Notes: generated by a model not told the origin, from the sequence alone. Shown: positions 10,337-21,226, numbered from the stretch's first letter. The stretch is 64,000 bases of DNA from Zygophlyctis sp. KS116 (GCA_054661495.1 BAAFSQ010000010.1:1-64000); one strand, 5' to 3'. Made by a program: numbers and translations.

Positions 10337-11150
10337 CTAAAGCCCTTGGTTTTTTACCCAATCCATAAACAAGTCTGCTTTATCGTCCAAAGACTTAAAT
10401 TTCCTGTAAAAATTTGAATCTAGTTTTTCCAATTCTTTTCTAGTTTTTTTCCATCCTAAAATCAGTGACTCTTGAGGAACATCCTGTAACAAGTGATAAA
10501 ATTCCATTAATAGCGTATTCCTTAAATCTGCCTTTTTCTTTTCCGCACGTTCTTTTGACAAGACCAACCATTCCTCAAAACTTGCTTCTCTCTCCTTGAT
10601 TGGTAATGCCATAAACTCTGCATGTCTCTTATACCTTTTCTGACATTCAGCCCAAGTCAACTGATGAGAAGCATTTTGACTATCAAGTAGCGCAAAGAAT
10701 TTTTCCTTTAAAAGAGACTTATTATCTGATCTAGCCTGTATTTCTTCTTGAGCCTTTTCCTTACAATATTCACTAAAAACAGTCTTTTTCTCCTTTTCTG
10801 ACAATTCTAATTCCTTGAATGATTCATTTTCAATCTTTAATTTTTCAAGATCCCAGTCTCCAAACGGGGATAATCCAGCATCAATAATCATATTTTTTAA
10901 ACGATCCAACATTTCAGCTAATGATTAGAATTTGATTTTTACCTTTATCCTGTTTCTCTAATAATTTCTCTTGGATCAGCTCTGGTTCTGGAGGAGCGAA
11001 TGCATTCAATACAAAATCTTCCAATTCTTGAGGGATTTCCCATGTCGATGATTTCGATCTGATGTTATGGTAAAACACATTATCTAGACTAGTTTTAATT
11101 GCAATCCATGCAGTTGACGGAACTCTTTTGTAAGCGACTGCAATTTCCAT
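10337..11150 (-). CDS. Urn1-like pre-mRNA splicing factor (WW + FF)
   Basis: Two exons with a 25-nt intron at about 10914. Exon 1 encodes a WW domain starting close to the N-terminus (VPSTAWIAIKTSLDNVFYHNIRSKSSTWEIP, with both Trp and the Tyr-His pair). Exon 2 is highly charged and helical, including an FF-type domain (KEKFFALLDSQNASHQLTWAECQKRY...). One WW followed by FF-type repeats in ~260 residues matches yeast Urn1, a U2/U5/U6 spliceosome-associated protein, more than Prp40 (two WW, several FF). The start ATG at 11150 gives MEIAVAYKRVPSTAW. Its stop lies ~10 bp from the convergent GT32 gene. Confidence 0.75.
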
Positions 11151-11327
11151 TATTTATAGGTTTATTCATTTAATAATTTGCTATTCTTGATCAGATGCAT
11201 TAATCGGCATTTGAAAGAATGGCATCATAACAACTTCCTGGCGAATGACATTGCTTGTAAAGATATATTCAATGACAGATACTCAGGATACATTTTGTAA
11301 TTTCCGATCTATTTAAATAATATCCGC

Positions 11328-12758
11328 ATGAGCATTTATAATTTAGCATTGGCTTTAGTAGCATTCCCTCTTATATTAAGATCTATGACTGTGTAATATA
11401 ATAACTCTGATCAGTAGATCGATTCCACTGTCGGGCCCATCGTTAAAGAATAATGTGACACAACGACTATTATCGCATTTTGAGTATATTGAGAGTAAAT
11501 ATGCTATACAGATACATAATATGTTTAAGCGGTTTGGTAATGAAGCTTTGCCATGGATCAGGAAAAGAGCAGCAGAGAATATAACTTTATCAAATGATGG
11601 CAATATTGCATATTATATGCCGATACAAGTGGGGACTCCGCCAAAGCAGTTTAATGTGCTGATTGATTCTGGATCTCATCTAACATTTTTAGGATCAGTA
11701 GACTGTCCAAGAGGATCTTGTAATAATTTACACTATTACAATCACAGTGGATCATCAACTTCTACTAGAACAGGAGTTGATGATTCTATAATATTTGCTC
11801 AAGGGAATGTAAATGGTTTTATAACAAGAGTATTTTGATCAATAATAATTATAGGATACGTTTTTTCTTGGACAGTTTAATGTCACTGATCAGGAATTTT
11901 TAGAAGTTGTAAATCAAGACGCAGTTATTCAAAGATTACAAAGGGGAACTTGGGATGGTTTAATTGGATTTGCTTTGAATAAGTTTAATTATGGTATCTA
12001 ATTGTTTTTAAGGGATAATTAGGTTCAAATTGGTCAAAATATAATACAATCTTTCAAAATATGATAACAAGAGGAATAATGACCAATCATATGTATGGAA
12101 TTTGGTTGACTTTATCTATGGATGGAGAAATGGACTCTAGAGGCGGTGAAATTACGTTTGGTGGATATAATCCAAAAAGATTTACTGGACCATTAATATG
12201 GATGGATGTTCAAATTATGCCTGCTTTTTCATTTAAATATTTTTGGGCTTTGACTTTGAACAAATTAGAAATATCTTTATACTCTTCAAAAAGTTTTTCT
12301 AGTAATGCTTTTGCTGTTCTAGATACAGGTAATTTTAGAATTGATAATATTATTAGGCAGTACATTTACTGTAATTGATGAATCAAGTTTCTCTTTACTA
12401 TTTCTTCAGCCAAATTCTCCTTTTAAGCTTACAAGATTTGGTAGTCTATTCCTCACATCTTGCGATTACATTTTGAATGGTCCAGACATGAATATATACT
12501 TGAATGGCAACAAATTTGAATTATCCCGTAAGATTTTCTTTATTAATATTAGCCAAAGATTACATTATTGATGATGGAGATGAATGTTATTTTGGACTTA
12601 CGTATACCCGGACGCTATTTAGTGGTCAAGTAACTTGGGTTTTAGGAGGACCATTTTTAAGAAGATTTTACACTGTTTATGATTGTAATTTAATTATCTA
12701 AAAACTAATTCAAGACGACGCAGAGCGAATCGGTGTTGCTGAAGCCTCTAAAATCTGA
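11328..12758 (+). CDS. secreted aspartic protease A (yapsin/pepsin family A1)
   Basis: A separate 5' exon (ATG 11328) encodes a signal peptide (MSIYNLALALVAFPLILRS), spliced by a 22-nt intron to a propeptide ending in a basic IRKRAAE site, then NIAYYMPIQVGTPPKQFNVLIDSGS with the first catalytic Asp as D-S-G. Further short introns precede TWDGLIGFALNKF and interrupt the second triad, which is D-T-G (AVLDTG|STFTVID). The longest ORF stops at 12701 inside a retained intron; splicing it gives VYDYDDAERIGVAEASKI, the usual C-terminal strand of A1 proteases, ending at 12758. It lies 234 bp before a close paralogue. Likely secreted or wall-located. Confidence 0.85.
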
Positions 12759-12992
12759 TTGTTGATATTTTTTGACTTGATCAAAGACATTTCATTGTAA
12801 AAGTACATTTACAATCTCACAAGATACCAAATATATTAAATTATTACTCATGGATTAAATTATTTCTCTAGACTTAAATCTTTAACATTATCAGTCTGGT
12901 TGAGTGATCTAGAGTACTTAGAATGGCGTTTCATAACGCGAAAGGGTCGTGTTCTGGGACGCGTTGTGTTGTTGTTTTCAACGGTAATCAAA

Positions 12993-14528
12993 ATGGCTTT
13001 GAACGTCCAGATCTTAAAGAACGTGTTAGTTGGGTTCTTTTTGTTCCAATACATGCTCAATGTGAATTCAAAAACCAACACGGTTTCATTAAAGTTGCCA
13101 CAGCATGACGGTAATTTGGCCAAAAGATTCGCATCGCAAACGGACATTCTAGTGAAAAAGTATGCCGATCATTCCTCGCGCATCAAAAAGAGATCTGATG
13201 CCTCTACATCGGGCCTTGTAAAAAGGAATGGAAGTTCTCCAGGAGTTATGTTTCAGATTAATCTGTATAATGACGGAAATCTTGCGTATTATTTGCCCAT
13301 TGAAGTAGGGACCCCGCCTCAACCTTTTAACGTATTGTTAGATACAGCATCAGATGCATTATGGATTCCAAGTGCGGACTGTACTTCATGCAAAAACTTT
13401 CAGTATTTCAAAGCAAATGAATCGTCGACATATTATAATAGTACAAACTTCAAAAGGCTTGGATTTGGATCTGGAGTTATATCCGGTCATGAATCTAGTG
13501 TAATATTTACAGATCTAAAAACAGGATAAAGTGCGCCTATCCTCTTATACTGTACCTACGCAATCGCTTTTGGTGGCATCTCATGTTGATACTTTTGCCT
13601 CTGCTGCCGATTATGGGGTCTGGGATGGGCTGATTGGATTTGCTTTAAATAAGTTTCCTAGCGGTCGTAAGTTTGATTATATTTTACTCTTAGAAGCTAA
13701 TTTAAACAATAATTCATTTTTTCAAAATCTAATTAGTGCAGACTTAGGTATTAATATGGTGTTTGGTCTTCGTCTTTCACTCTCTCCTGATAATAAAAGG
13801 CAATTAGTAGGTGGCGGCGATTTAACAATTGGCGGTCTGAATGAATCTCACTTCGTTGGATCTTTAAAATGGCTCGATGTAGTTGCTATGCCTTATAAGC
13901 CTTTTAAATATTTTTGGTCTTTGAATTTAACTGGATTTGCCGCCACAAATATAAATGCTCGATCGCCCTCTAGCCCAGCAGTATTTGATAGCAAATCTTT
14001 TGCGATTTTGGATTCAGGTAATATAATCTTTTTTATACTTACTTTAGGTGCTTCATTTGTTTATATGGATACAAATAGCTTCAATTCATTTTTTCTCTCT
14101 GATTATTTCCCAGTAAAGGTAACATTAGTCAGAGGATTGTACACAGTTCCTTGTAATGATATTTCAGATCTTCCCGTTTTATCATTTTATCTAAATGATA
14201 TACCTTTTAATTTATACCGTATGTTTTACCAGTAAAACTTACATATAGCTGAAGAATATATCATAGATAATAAAGGAGAATGCTTACTTCAAATTGCTCA
14301 TATTGGTGGAATTTTTTATAATCAAACTACGTGGATTCTAGGAGCTCCTTTTTTGAGAAAGTATTACACGGCATATAATTGTAATTTATAAAATTCTAAC
14401 AGATTTAAGATGCTGCGGAAAAAATTGGATTGGCTCCAGCCGTTTTATCATATGCAACTAGAGCTACTAATGCCCAATTGGGCTATACTTTGCCACTGCT
14501 GGTTGCACTTCTAGCGTGGACTTTTTAA
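12993..14528 (+). CDS. GPI-anchored aspartic protease B with altered first triad
   Basis: The ATG at 12993 gives a signal peptide (ALNVQILKNVLVGFFLFQYML), a propeptide with KKR and VKR processing sites, and the A1 fold: NLAYYLPIEVGTPPQPFNV then LLDTASDALWIPSADC, so the first triad is Asp-Thr-Ala (Asp ~117) rather than Asp-Thr-Gly. A 25-nt phase-0 intron at 13503-13527 sits at the same place as in protease A. The second triad is D-S-G, split by an intron. After WILGAPFLRKYYTAYN another short intron splices to YAAEKIGLAPAV and a hydrophobic C-terminus (YTLPLLVALLAWTF), a GPI-anchor signal absent from A. Tandem duplication followed by divergence; activity uncertain. Confidence 0.82.
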
Positions 14529-14593
14529 GATTCAAATTAAATTAAATTATAAAAAATTCAACTAGTCTTTATTAGACAGTTGCCGAAAATATC

Positions 14594-15544
14594 CTAAAAA
14601 TCCTGAGGGACATTTAATGGAGCCACATTCAAGAGAGGCTGAAAAGGTTCCTCCTCTATGGAAATATTGACAGTGGTTGATTGATCATTAGCCAGCTTTA
14701 GCTCATCCTTAGATGCTATAAAGTATTGCTGTTCACCTTGGATAAGAGAAGATACATTTTGTTTTAGAGAGATTTCTTTCATAGGAATCGTAATATCATC
14801 GATCGATCCATATTCTTCATTCAAAGGGGCATTGATAAGATTAGCAATCGATGTCCCTTGTTTAATTGGATCCGCTCCAACTAAAGCATTCTCCAATCCA
14901 TCATCAAAAGTTTTATTCAAATCACTGGCGGTAATTCCCAAAGAAGAAAAGCTGGGCTTAGAAACCAGACTGATTGTATTTTCATCAGAAAGTGGGGCAT
15001 TGACAATTGATTGGATCGATCCCATTCTACTTAGTTTATTCAATGATTTTCTGCTAGATGACTTTTTCTTCAATTTTGGGTCTGGAATGCGTTTATTTAA
15101 CATCCCAGAACCATATGAGCGATTTAGATCTTTACCAGTAACAGAGCCTAAGCTATTCAATTCATAGTAGTTAATTGCTTCCTCTCCTTGAACAACGTCC
15201 TGGTCAGAAAAAGGCTTATTAAGCAAAGATGTTGCGCTTGGTAATTTCTTGGATTTTGAAGTCAACAATTTTTGGGATGACATTCTCTTTGTCAGCTTAA
15301 AAGGAGCCTCTCTTTGCGTAGCAGTGTCTTTTTCTTCATCACTATCTATAGCAGCAGCGATGGCATCCATCAGTTCTCGAGATTGATTATTACGTGTATT
15401 TCTGATCAAGCCGGACATTCTAGTTTTGATCGTTTTATTATAGGCAAGATTAGTTTCCTCATCAATCAATGCAGGGCCATCGATTCCAAGTAGAGTGGAA
15501 AATGAATCTCTAATCTCTGTTCTTAAATTTTGAAAGATACTCAT
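14594..15544 (-). CDS. A-B-A-B-A repeat protein 1 (unrecognised family)
   Basis: A 316-residue intronless hydrophilic protein. It opens MSIFQNLRTEIRDSFSTLLGID, matching the start of its upstream paralogue. Two motif types then alternate: A (LPSATSLLNKPFSDQ; SIQSIVNAPLSDEN; SIANLINAPLNEEY) and B (LGSVTGKDLNRSY; LGITASDLNKTFDDGLEN), in order A-B-A-B-A, separated by Lys/Ser-rich linkers. No signal peptide, membrane segment or known domain is visible. Upstream, a GTAAG...CTAG pair at 15550-15625 could be a 5' UTR intron. CRE-like TGACGTCA lies ~135 bp upstream. No function inferred; repeated short linear motifs suggest a scaffold. Confidence 0.75.
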   Translation of the reverse strand: MSIFQNLRTEIRDSFSTLLGIDGPALIDEETNLAYNKTIKTRMSGLIRNTRNNQSRELMDAIAAAIDSDEEKDTATQREAPFKLTKRMSSQKLLTSKSKKLPSATSLLNKPFSDQDVVQGEEAINYYELNSLGSVTGKDLNRSYGSGMLNKRIPDPKLKKKSSSRKSLNKLSRMGSIQSIVNAPLSDENTISLVSKPSFSSLGITASDLNKTFDDGLENALVGADPIKQGTSIANLINAPLNEEYGSIDDITIPMKEISLKQNVSSLIQGEQQYFIASKDELKLANDQSTTVNISIEEEPFQPLLNVAPLNVPQDF

Positions 15545-15676
15545 GATTTCTAGGTAATGAGCGCGAATATAAGCGAGAGAAATGCAGTAACATTAGATTG
15601 ATGCATTCAAAAGGATAAAACTTACCGTTATCGCTTTCAAGTTGAAAGTATTTTTACGTGTCGGGAATTAAGACAC

Positions 15677-15697
15677 TGACGTCATGACGGTGACGTC
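15677..15697. promoter_or_regulatory. tandem CRE-like sites
   Basis: A palindromic TGACGTCA (15677-15684) is followed six bases later by TGACGTC (15691-15697). These match the consensus of ATF/CREB bZIP factors. They lie in the 218-bp gap upstream of repeat protein 1, just above its possible 5' UTR intron. That binding occurs is inference. Confidence 0.45.
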
Positions 15698-15762
15698 GGA
15701 TGGACACATCCGGGACCTGATTCACCAGTAAAAATCGTCAACTTCATTTTAAAACACTAAAC

Positions 15763-16620
15763 TTAGATTTTTTCATGTTCGTGCTTTCGATGATGCTCTT
15801 TAGTAGCAACATACATATCCGTATTCTTTGGTGGTTTGATCTTAACAGAAGACTTATCCGGAGTATCCTTGGTGATCCCTAATGCCTCCATCGATTGTCT
15901 AAATGGTTCATTGATAGCCGTGCCAATAGATCCCTTTGAGCTCTTTTTCTTTTCAGTCTTGACTTTAAGATTATCAAATGAACTTTTAGTAGCCTTTGCG
16001 AGATCTTTACCTGTAATGCCTAGAGTACTCTTTTGAGTTTTATCACGTGGTTCAGCAATTTCGAATGTTGAGGCTAAAGTAGAATTTATAATATGCGCAG
16101 ATGATTTTTTAACATCTACACTTCCACGTCTTCCTTTGCGATCCTTTCCTCCCGCGCTAGCAGTCATATTTAAGTTATCATTAACTGATTTACTTAAATC
16201 TTTTGAAGTAAGTTTGCTGAAATTATGATAAGAATATCCTCCATTAGGTCCACTTTCCAATCCATGAAATGAATCACGTAGAGGGCCATTCATTAAATCT
16301 GCTGCAGAAGGGATTCTACTTTTCTTATCCCCTAAATAATCTCTTGACTTGATATGATGACTTTTTTTCTTTAAATCCTTTATTGCTTTTTGATTTGGGG
16401 AATTATTTTCGTCCTTTTTCAAGATGTCTGAGATATCATTAACAAGATTTTGGATTTTATGAGGACTACCAGTCGGTTTTATCAATACTTCATTGCTCTT
16501 CTTTAAAGGCTTTCCATGAGCTTCACTCAAGTTTTGCATGTCTTCTTCAGAGCGATCCATATCTACCATGGATCCAAATGAGGCAGTAATATCATTCTTT
16601 AATGCATTTAAACGAGACAT
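15763..16620 (-). CDS. A-B-A-B-A repeat protein 2 (paralogue of the downstream gene)
   Basis: A 285-residue intronless, Lys/Ser-rich protein beginning MSRLNALKNDITASFGSMVDMD, like the N-terminus of its neighbour. Motifs alternate A (IPSAADLMNGPLRDSF; SSAHIINSTLASTF; SIGTAINEPFRQSM) and B (LTSKDLSKSVNDNLN; LGITGKDLAKATKSSFDNL), giving the same A-B-A-B-A order. The C-terminus is His-rich and charged (KEHHRKHEHEKI). A likely 79-nt 5' UTR intron (16622-16700, GTAAG...GTAG) mirrors one before the paralogue. The pair lies head to tail on the minus strand. Family unrecognised; no enzymatic residues stand out. Confidence 0.75.
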   Translation of the reverse strand: MSRLNALKNDITASFGSMVDMDRSEEDMQNLSEAHGKPLKKSNEVLIKPTGSPHKIQNLVNDISDILKKDENNSPNQKAIKDLKKKSHHIKSRDYLGDKKSRIPSAADLMNGPLRDSFHGLESGPNGGYSYHNFSKLTSKDLSKSVNDNLNMTASAGGKDRKGRRGSVDVKKSSAHIINSTLASTFEIAEPRDKTQKSTLGITGKDLAKATKSSFDNLKVKTEKKKSSKGSIGTAINEPFRQSMEALGITKDTPDKSSVKIKPPKNTDMYVATKEHHRKHEHEKI

Positions 16621-16935
16621 CCTACGTGTTAAATGACATCAACTTCCAGATGCATTAGCAATGCCTTACATCTGGAGCGGAGAAGGTCCTGTAATCTTAC
16701 CTTTATGAATCGGAAGTTTGTTGGCACGTCGTTGGATTCGCGTCAAGATCAAGACTCTTGCATATAACCAACTTGAAATAGATCTAGATCTAAAACCAAT
16801 CTTGTCGAGATTATTCAAGATCGCTATAGATTTTGATTAGATACGAGATTACTTTATAAATCGATTTGAATTTACAAGATTTTAGCAGCAAACAAATCTC
16901 CCGAGTGTCAACAAATCCATCATCAATATTAGATC
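16621..16935. promoter_or_regulatory. divergent promoter region
   Basis: 315 bp between repeat protein 2 and the RhoGAP gene, transcribed away from each other. It holds the probable 5' UTR intron of the former and an A/T-rich TTTATAAAT at about 16854, a TATA-like element ~80 bp before the RhoGAP ATG. No gene seen. Confidence 0.4.
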
Positions 16936-19119
16936 ATGAATAAACTTGATAGTATATTCAAAAGAGCTCTATCGAGAACAAGACCAAAGAATATATCACA
17001 TTTCGGAGTATCAGTCCAGACTCTACTATCTAGTAAAATATTACCATTGAGAGAAGATCCGATAGAAGCTGATATTCCGGACATTCTAATTCATCTGATC
17101 GATTATTTATCTAATGATCAATGTAAATTTATAATGTTAACGACATTTCAGATTTGAGCCAAGAAGGAATATTTAGAATTGCCGGATCTGTCAAGAATGT
17201 CAAAACCATTATTGCTGATATAGATCAAAAAGGGCCTCAGATCATAGCGAATCTAGATTCTTCTCCATTGAATTGTGTTTGCTCAATACTTAAGCAATGG
17301 ATAAGAGATATACCAGAAGGTTTTGTAGGGGAAGATATATATGTAAAATTATATGCGGCAAAAGGTATTACAGATTTGCTGATAAAATAGATGATCAGGC
17401 CCAACAGATTAGGATATTTCAGTCAATGACTAATCCTCATAGAAATATGCTGATATACATTTGCAGATTTCTATTAAAGATTATTTCTTTTGAAGCGCAG
17501 AATAAAATGTCAAAGGCTAATATTGCAATCATATTTGGTCCGAATGTATTCAAACCTCCCGAGCATTTAGCAAATACAGCGGAATTATCAATATCAGTCG
17601 TGGAGGATAATTTTAGGTATATCAGATGGCTTGAATTATTGTTAAATAACTTTTATGATATTTTCCACATTGAAGTATGTTTATCTATTCTTACTCTATA
17701 GGGCAAGATAATTACACAGATAACTGATGATCATGAAATTTCAATGTATGAATTTCTTAGAGGAAATATGCAAGATGTGATACAGAATGAAACAGCTCCC
17801 GGAGTAATTTATTTATTTTATTCTCTAGCGAACATCTTGGAGAAATGACGATAAGATGAGATCAAGAAGGAGTTTATCTATCAGTGAAAGAGAGATTCGT
17901 TCACGGCAATCATCTCAAAGAAAAGATGATTTCACATCAAGTAAAGATACAATATCTTTTTCAAGGCATTCAAGAAGACCAACTAGCTTAAATGCTGCTG
18001 ATTTCGAAGATATTGAAAAAATTAAACTTTTAAACAAGACTACTATAGAAGAGCCAGCGTTTAATGATCAGCCACCTATTGCTGAAGACAATATATCATC
18101 AAATTTAAATAGTAGAATTAAGAGGAGGGAAAGAAGTGGTAAATAATTATTATAATGTGTTAGATAGTTTATGTAATGATCTTGAATGTGAAATTAAAGC
18201 ATCAACAGAATATATAGCTTCAGAAATCGGATCAGGTATATACATTAGTAAAAGTAATTTTAGAAGACAGCAGCAGTAATATAAACAAATCCATAGAAGA
18301 CTTGACTCTGGATATAAATCCTCAAATAGAATCAGCGTGTTTATTTCAGTCTAATAATGATAAATCACATCTAGATTTAGAGGATTTAGACAGTAATCCT
18401 CCCATTGAATCTCCTATTACATCAACCAGAGAAATTTTACGAAAACTTAAATTAGGTATTCTATATAAATCTTATCAAAGCTGATTCTATTACTCCCAAT
18501 CAACCTACAAAGTCAAACTCTGATAGTGACTTATCAATCGATTCTGATTTAAAAGAAGTCAGAGATAAAGAAGATACAAAAGTGATCCTTCCTCAATACT
18601 TGGTTGATGAAACTCCATTTTCAACAGCCATTTCACGTATACTAAAGATTCGTGAGTCTGAAGGAAGACCTTTAAATTTTTCAGCAATGACAGAGTCTCA
18701 AATGTCTCGAGAAAAAATGATTATCAAAAAAGAATTAAATCGTCTAAAAAAATTCTCAGACTCTAACCATGAAGTAAATTTACTATTATTAATTTTAAGA
18801 TGACTGATGAAGAAAAATTAATGTTTAAACGTCTTATTTGCTGGTACAAAGAATTAAAAACACGAATATCAACCTTTAATACACCGCCAGATCAAATTTC
18901 TAATGATTCAGAAATGTAAATTTTTATTATTATATTTATACTAGACATTCATCCCTTCGATATGAAAAACAAATCATCAAAATCAGACTACATCAGTATG
19001 TAATAGATTTCAAAAAACGCGAAGGCCGATCCCCAACTTCATCCAAAGATTGGGCAAAGATGTCTAGTGACTATAGACGATATAAAGAATTAAGAAAAAT
19101 CTTGAAAGAGTCTGATTGA
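16936..19119 (+). CDS. RhoGAP protein, FAM13-like
   Basis: Several exons with very short introns. The N-terminal ~200 residues form a RhoGAP domain: HFGVSVQTLL, DIPDILIHLIDYL, then LSQEGIFRIAGSVKNVK with the catalytic arginine finger in G-I-F-R-I-A-G-S, SILKQWIRDIPEG, and ANIAIIFGPNVFKPP. A long Ser/Arg-rich linker follows. The C-terminus has two charged helical blocks, ISRILKIRESEGRPLNF... and QYVIDFKKREGRSPTSSKDW..., resembling each other and the conserved C-terminal region of FAM13 proteins. Role: stimulating GTP hydrolysis on a Rho/Rac/Cdc42 GTPase, hence actin or polarity control. Exact splicing between 17700 and 18560 is unresolved. Confidence 0.75.
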
Positions 19120-19156
19120 ACTTAATAAAATCATTTTTTAACCTAACCAAACTCTT

Positions 19157-19543
19157 ATGGCTCGACATCATCCAGATCTCATCTTTTGTAGAAAACAACC
19201 TGGAATAGGTATGACTTATTTGTTAATCTTGAGCAATCGGTAAACTATGTGAAAAATGCGATGGTCGATGTGTCGTCTGTGATTCCTATGGTAAATCAAT
19301 TTAAATCTAATCAAAGTCCGCCCTTGTGAACTAGTAAAGATTTGCGATGAATGCAATTTTGGAACAATGATGGGAAGATGTTGTATTTGTGGAGGTCATG
19401 GAATCGCTGATGCTTACTATTGTAAGGAGTGTTGCCAATTGGAAAAAGATCGAGATGGTTGTCCAAAGATTGTTAATCTAGGAAGTGCAAGGACAGATCT
19501 ATTCTATGAAAGGAAGAAATATAGTTCCAGACAAAGCCAATAA
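19157..19543 (+). CDS. PHF5A: PHF5A/Rds3, SF3b complex subunit
   Basis: Three exons (introns of 25 and 26 nt) encode a ~110-residue protein, the family's usual size. It begins [16 protein letters not shown] and shows the near-invariant Cys pairs: [49 protein letters not shown], ending in [13 protein letters not shown]. These residues bind zinc in a knotted fold; the protein is part of SF3b in the U2 snRNP and contacts the branch-point adenosine. Its conservation in a genome with ~25-nt introns matters for how such introns are recognised. The stop lies 7 bp from that of the convergent Efg1 gene. Confidence 0.95.
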
Positions 19544-19550
19544 CATAATT

Positions 19551-20036
19551 TTATAAAGTTAAAAAGAAATCATCAGTCATCTCTTTTTTATCTTTAGTAA
19601 TTCCAAGAATTTCTTTAGAGTATTCCCAATTTACAGGCCATGATCCAGTCTCTTCTTTGATCTTGTTTATATATGATAGAATTGCAGTCTGTTTTTCAAC
19701 AGCGTCGGTGCTACCATTATTTAGAATAGAAATGTATTTTAAATCAGTCGGAAAGTGATCAATGTATGCCAAATGCAATCTCAACTCATCAGTCTCTGCA
19801 GATCCAGTTGATTCCAAAGTCTTTAATTTCCTATTTAATTTCTTTTTCTCGACAAACTTGACATACTTGTACTTTTGTTGAATCTTGAGTTTGTGCGCTT
19901 GTGACTGTAATTGAGCCAAGGAATCATTCAATTGATCTAGTTTGGACTCTAATGCAGGAGATGGAGAATGATTAATGAGTCGCTTTGTATCTCTAATTGA
20001 TTTTTTAACTTGGGAAACACTTAGAGATTTCTTCAT
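19551..20036 (-). CDS. EFG1: Efg1-like rRNA-processing protein
   Basis: An intronless 161-residue basic coiled-coil protein. It contains SQVKKSIRDTKRLI, a helical stretch LDQLNDSLAQLQSQ, and the family core YKYVKFVEKKKLNRKLKTL followed by ELRLHLAYIDHFPTDLKYISIL, characteristic of Efg1, an 18S rRNA-maturation factor in the nucleolus. The start ATG at 20036 gives MKKSLSVSQVKKS. Length is slightly below fungal homologues, which often carry an acidic tail. Confidence 0.85.
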   Translation of the reverse strand: MKKSLSVSQVKKSIRDTKRLINHSPSPALESKLDQLNDSLAQLQSQAHKLKIQQKYKYVKFVEKKKLNRKLKTLESTGSAETDELRLHLAYIDHFPTDLKYISILNNGSTDAVEKQTAILSYINKIKEETGSWPVNWEYSKEILGITKDKKEMTDDFFLTL

Positions 20037-20072
20037 TTTAACTCTACCTACTCAATTTTCAATGTCAAACTT

Positions 20073-21077
20073 TTAAAAATTTGCTCCATATCCAAAGGTT
20101 CCCATGATAGCATTCCAATAATAACTTTTCCAATTAGACTCTGTAAGCTCTTTAATACCAATAGGAACTTTTTCCTGATTCAAAGTAAGCATTGTAGAGT
20201 CTGATCCCTGTGAAAGAGTAATTGTCACTAGAGATTCATGTCCTGATGGCCAAGAAGATAATCTCCAAGTAAAAACCAATTTCTTAGAGTCTAATAATTC
20301 TTTCCAAGTTCCAGAGATATTTCCATGAAAAAGAGAAAAAGATTCACCAACCACTGGCCTTGAAATCACTGAACCTCTAGTCCAAGCCGCCACCTTGTTT
20401 GGATTTACTATATAAATCTGAAGCAGAACACATAAATTCTATAGACTGATTTAGTGTAATTAGACTTCCACGAACCTCTTCTTTAACATTTTTTTCAGTC
20501 TTTTGATTTAGTCCTACTAGAGGTTTTGGAGAATAAACTTGCAAAGTAGGATGACCCTTCATAGATTCTTTTGGAATTACCACATCTTTAGAGTGTGCTA
20601 TAATTACTAAATTAAATAAAAAATACCAGAAATCAATTCTTTTGAGAATTCCTCTAGTAAATATTTTTCAATCAATGGACACAATTTAGTCTTTGTAATG
20701 ACTAAAAAGAAATCATTTTCTCTAGTCCAAGATTCCATATCAACTTTCCATTCTAAAGAGTCTGAATCATGCATCCATTCTGGAACATGAATCGATCCCT
20801 TGACTTGTTTTTCCAAATCATTTAAAGCTACTCCCTTCCATTCCAAATTCAGAATCAAATCATAAATGTTTAACAGTTTACCCTTTCTCTGATTGAGATC
20901 AACATCTCCCTCTACAGATTTAACAGCAGAGATCCAAACATGACAAGAATCATTTTTAAATTCAAAGCTACAGAGTTTGTTTGCTAAAAACTCTTGCGTC
21001 CAAGGCAAACAATTCTTTTCTACCCAATGCCAATTGTTTACATTTTTCCAGTTTGTTCCTTGTTGAGACTGCATCAT
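20073..21077 (-). CDS. AHA1: Aha1, activator of Hsp90 ATPase
   Basis: Three exons. Exon 1 encodes the N-terminal domain that binds the Hsp90 middle segment: NVNNWHWVEKNCLPWTQEFL then DVDLNQRKGKLLNIYDL and LEWKGVAL, family hallmarks (the usual N-N-W-H-W-x-E-K and R-K-G-K). A linker exon (20377-20583) leads to the C-terminal AHSA1/START-like domain: SRPVVGESFSLFHGNISG, KLVFTWRLSSWPSGHESLV, and NWKSYYWNAIMGTFGYGANF. Role: co-chaperone stimulating Hsp90 ATP hydrolysis. Two adjacent ATGs (21077, 21074) could start it. Confidence 0.93.
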
Positions 21078-21164
21078 TTCTAAACTTTTTCTTTAGTATT
21101 ATAGCAAATTTACAATTCTGTAACTTAACTAGTCTAAATTGTTGTTTCTATTTACCATTTACCA

Positions 21165-21226
21165 TTGAGTATTGAGTGTTGAGTATTGAGCATTGAGTAT
21201 TGAGTGTTGAGCATTGAGTATTGAGT
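21165..21226. repeat. short minisatellite (TTGAGYRTTGAG units)
   Basis: Between Aha1 and Hop1 starts, the 7-base unit ATTGAGT/C or GTTGAGT/C repeats about nine times with single-base changes (TATTGAG, TGTTGAG, GCATTGAG). It lies in the short divergent promoter of the two genes. No coding role. Confidence 0.7.

Noticed and set aside
13503-13535. Apparent +1 frameshift in aspartic protease B
   Set aside because: Explained by a 25-nt intron (GTAATATTT...AAACAG) whose removal restores the frame and matches the paralogue.
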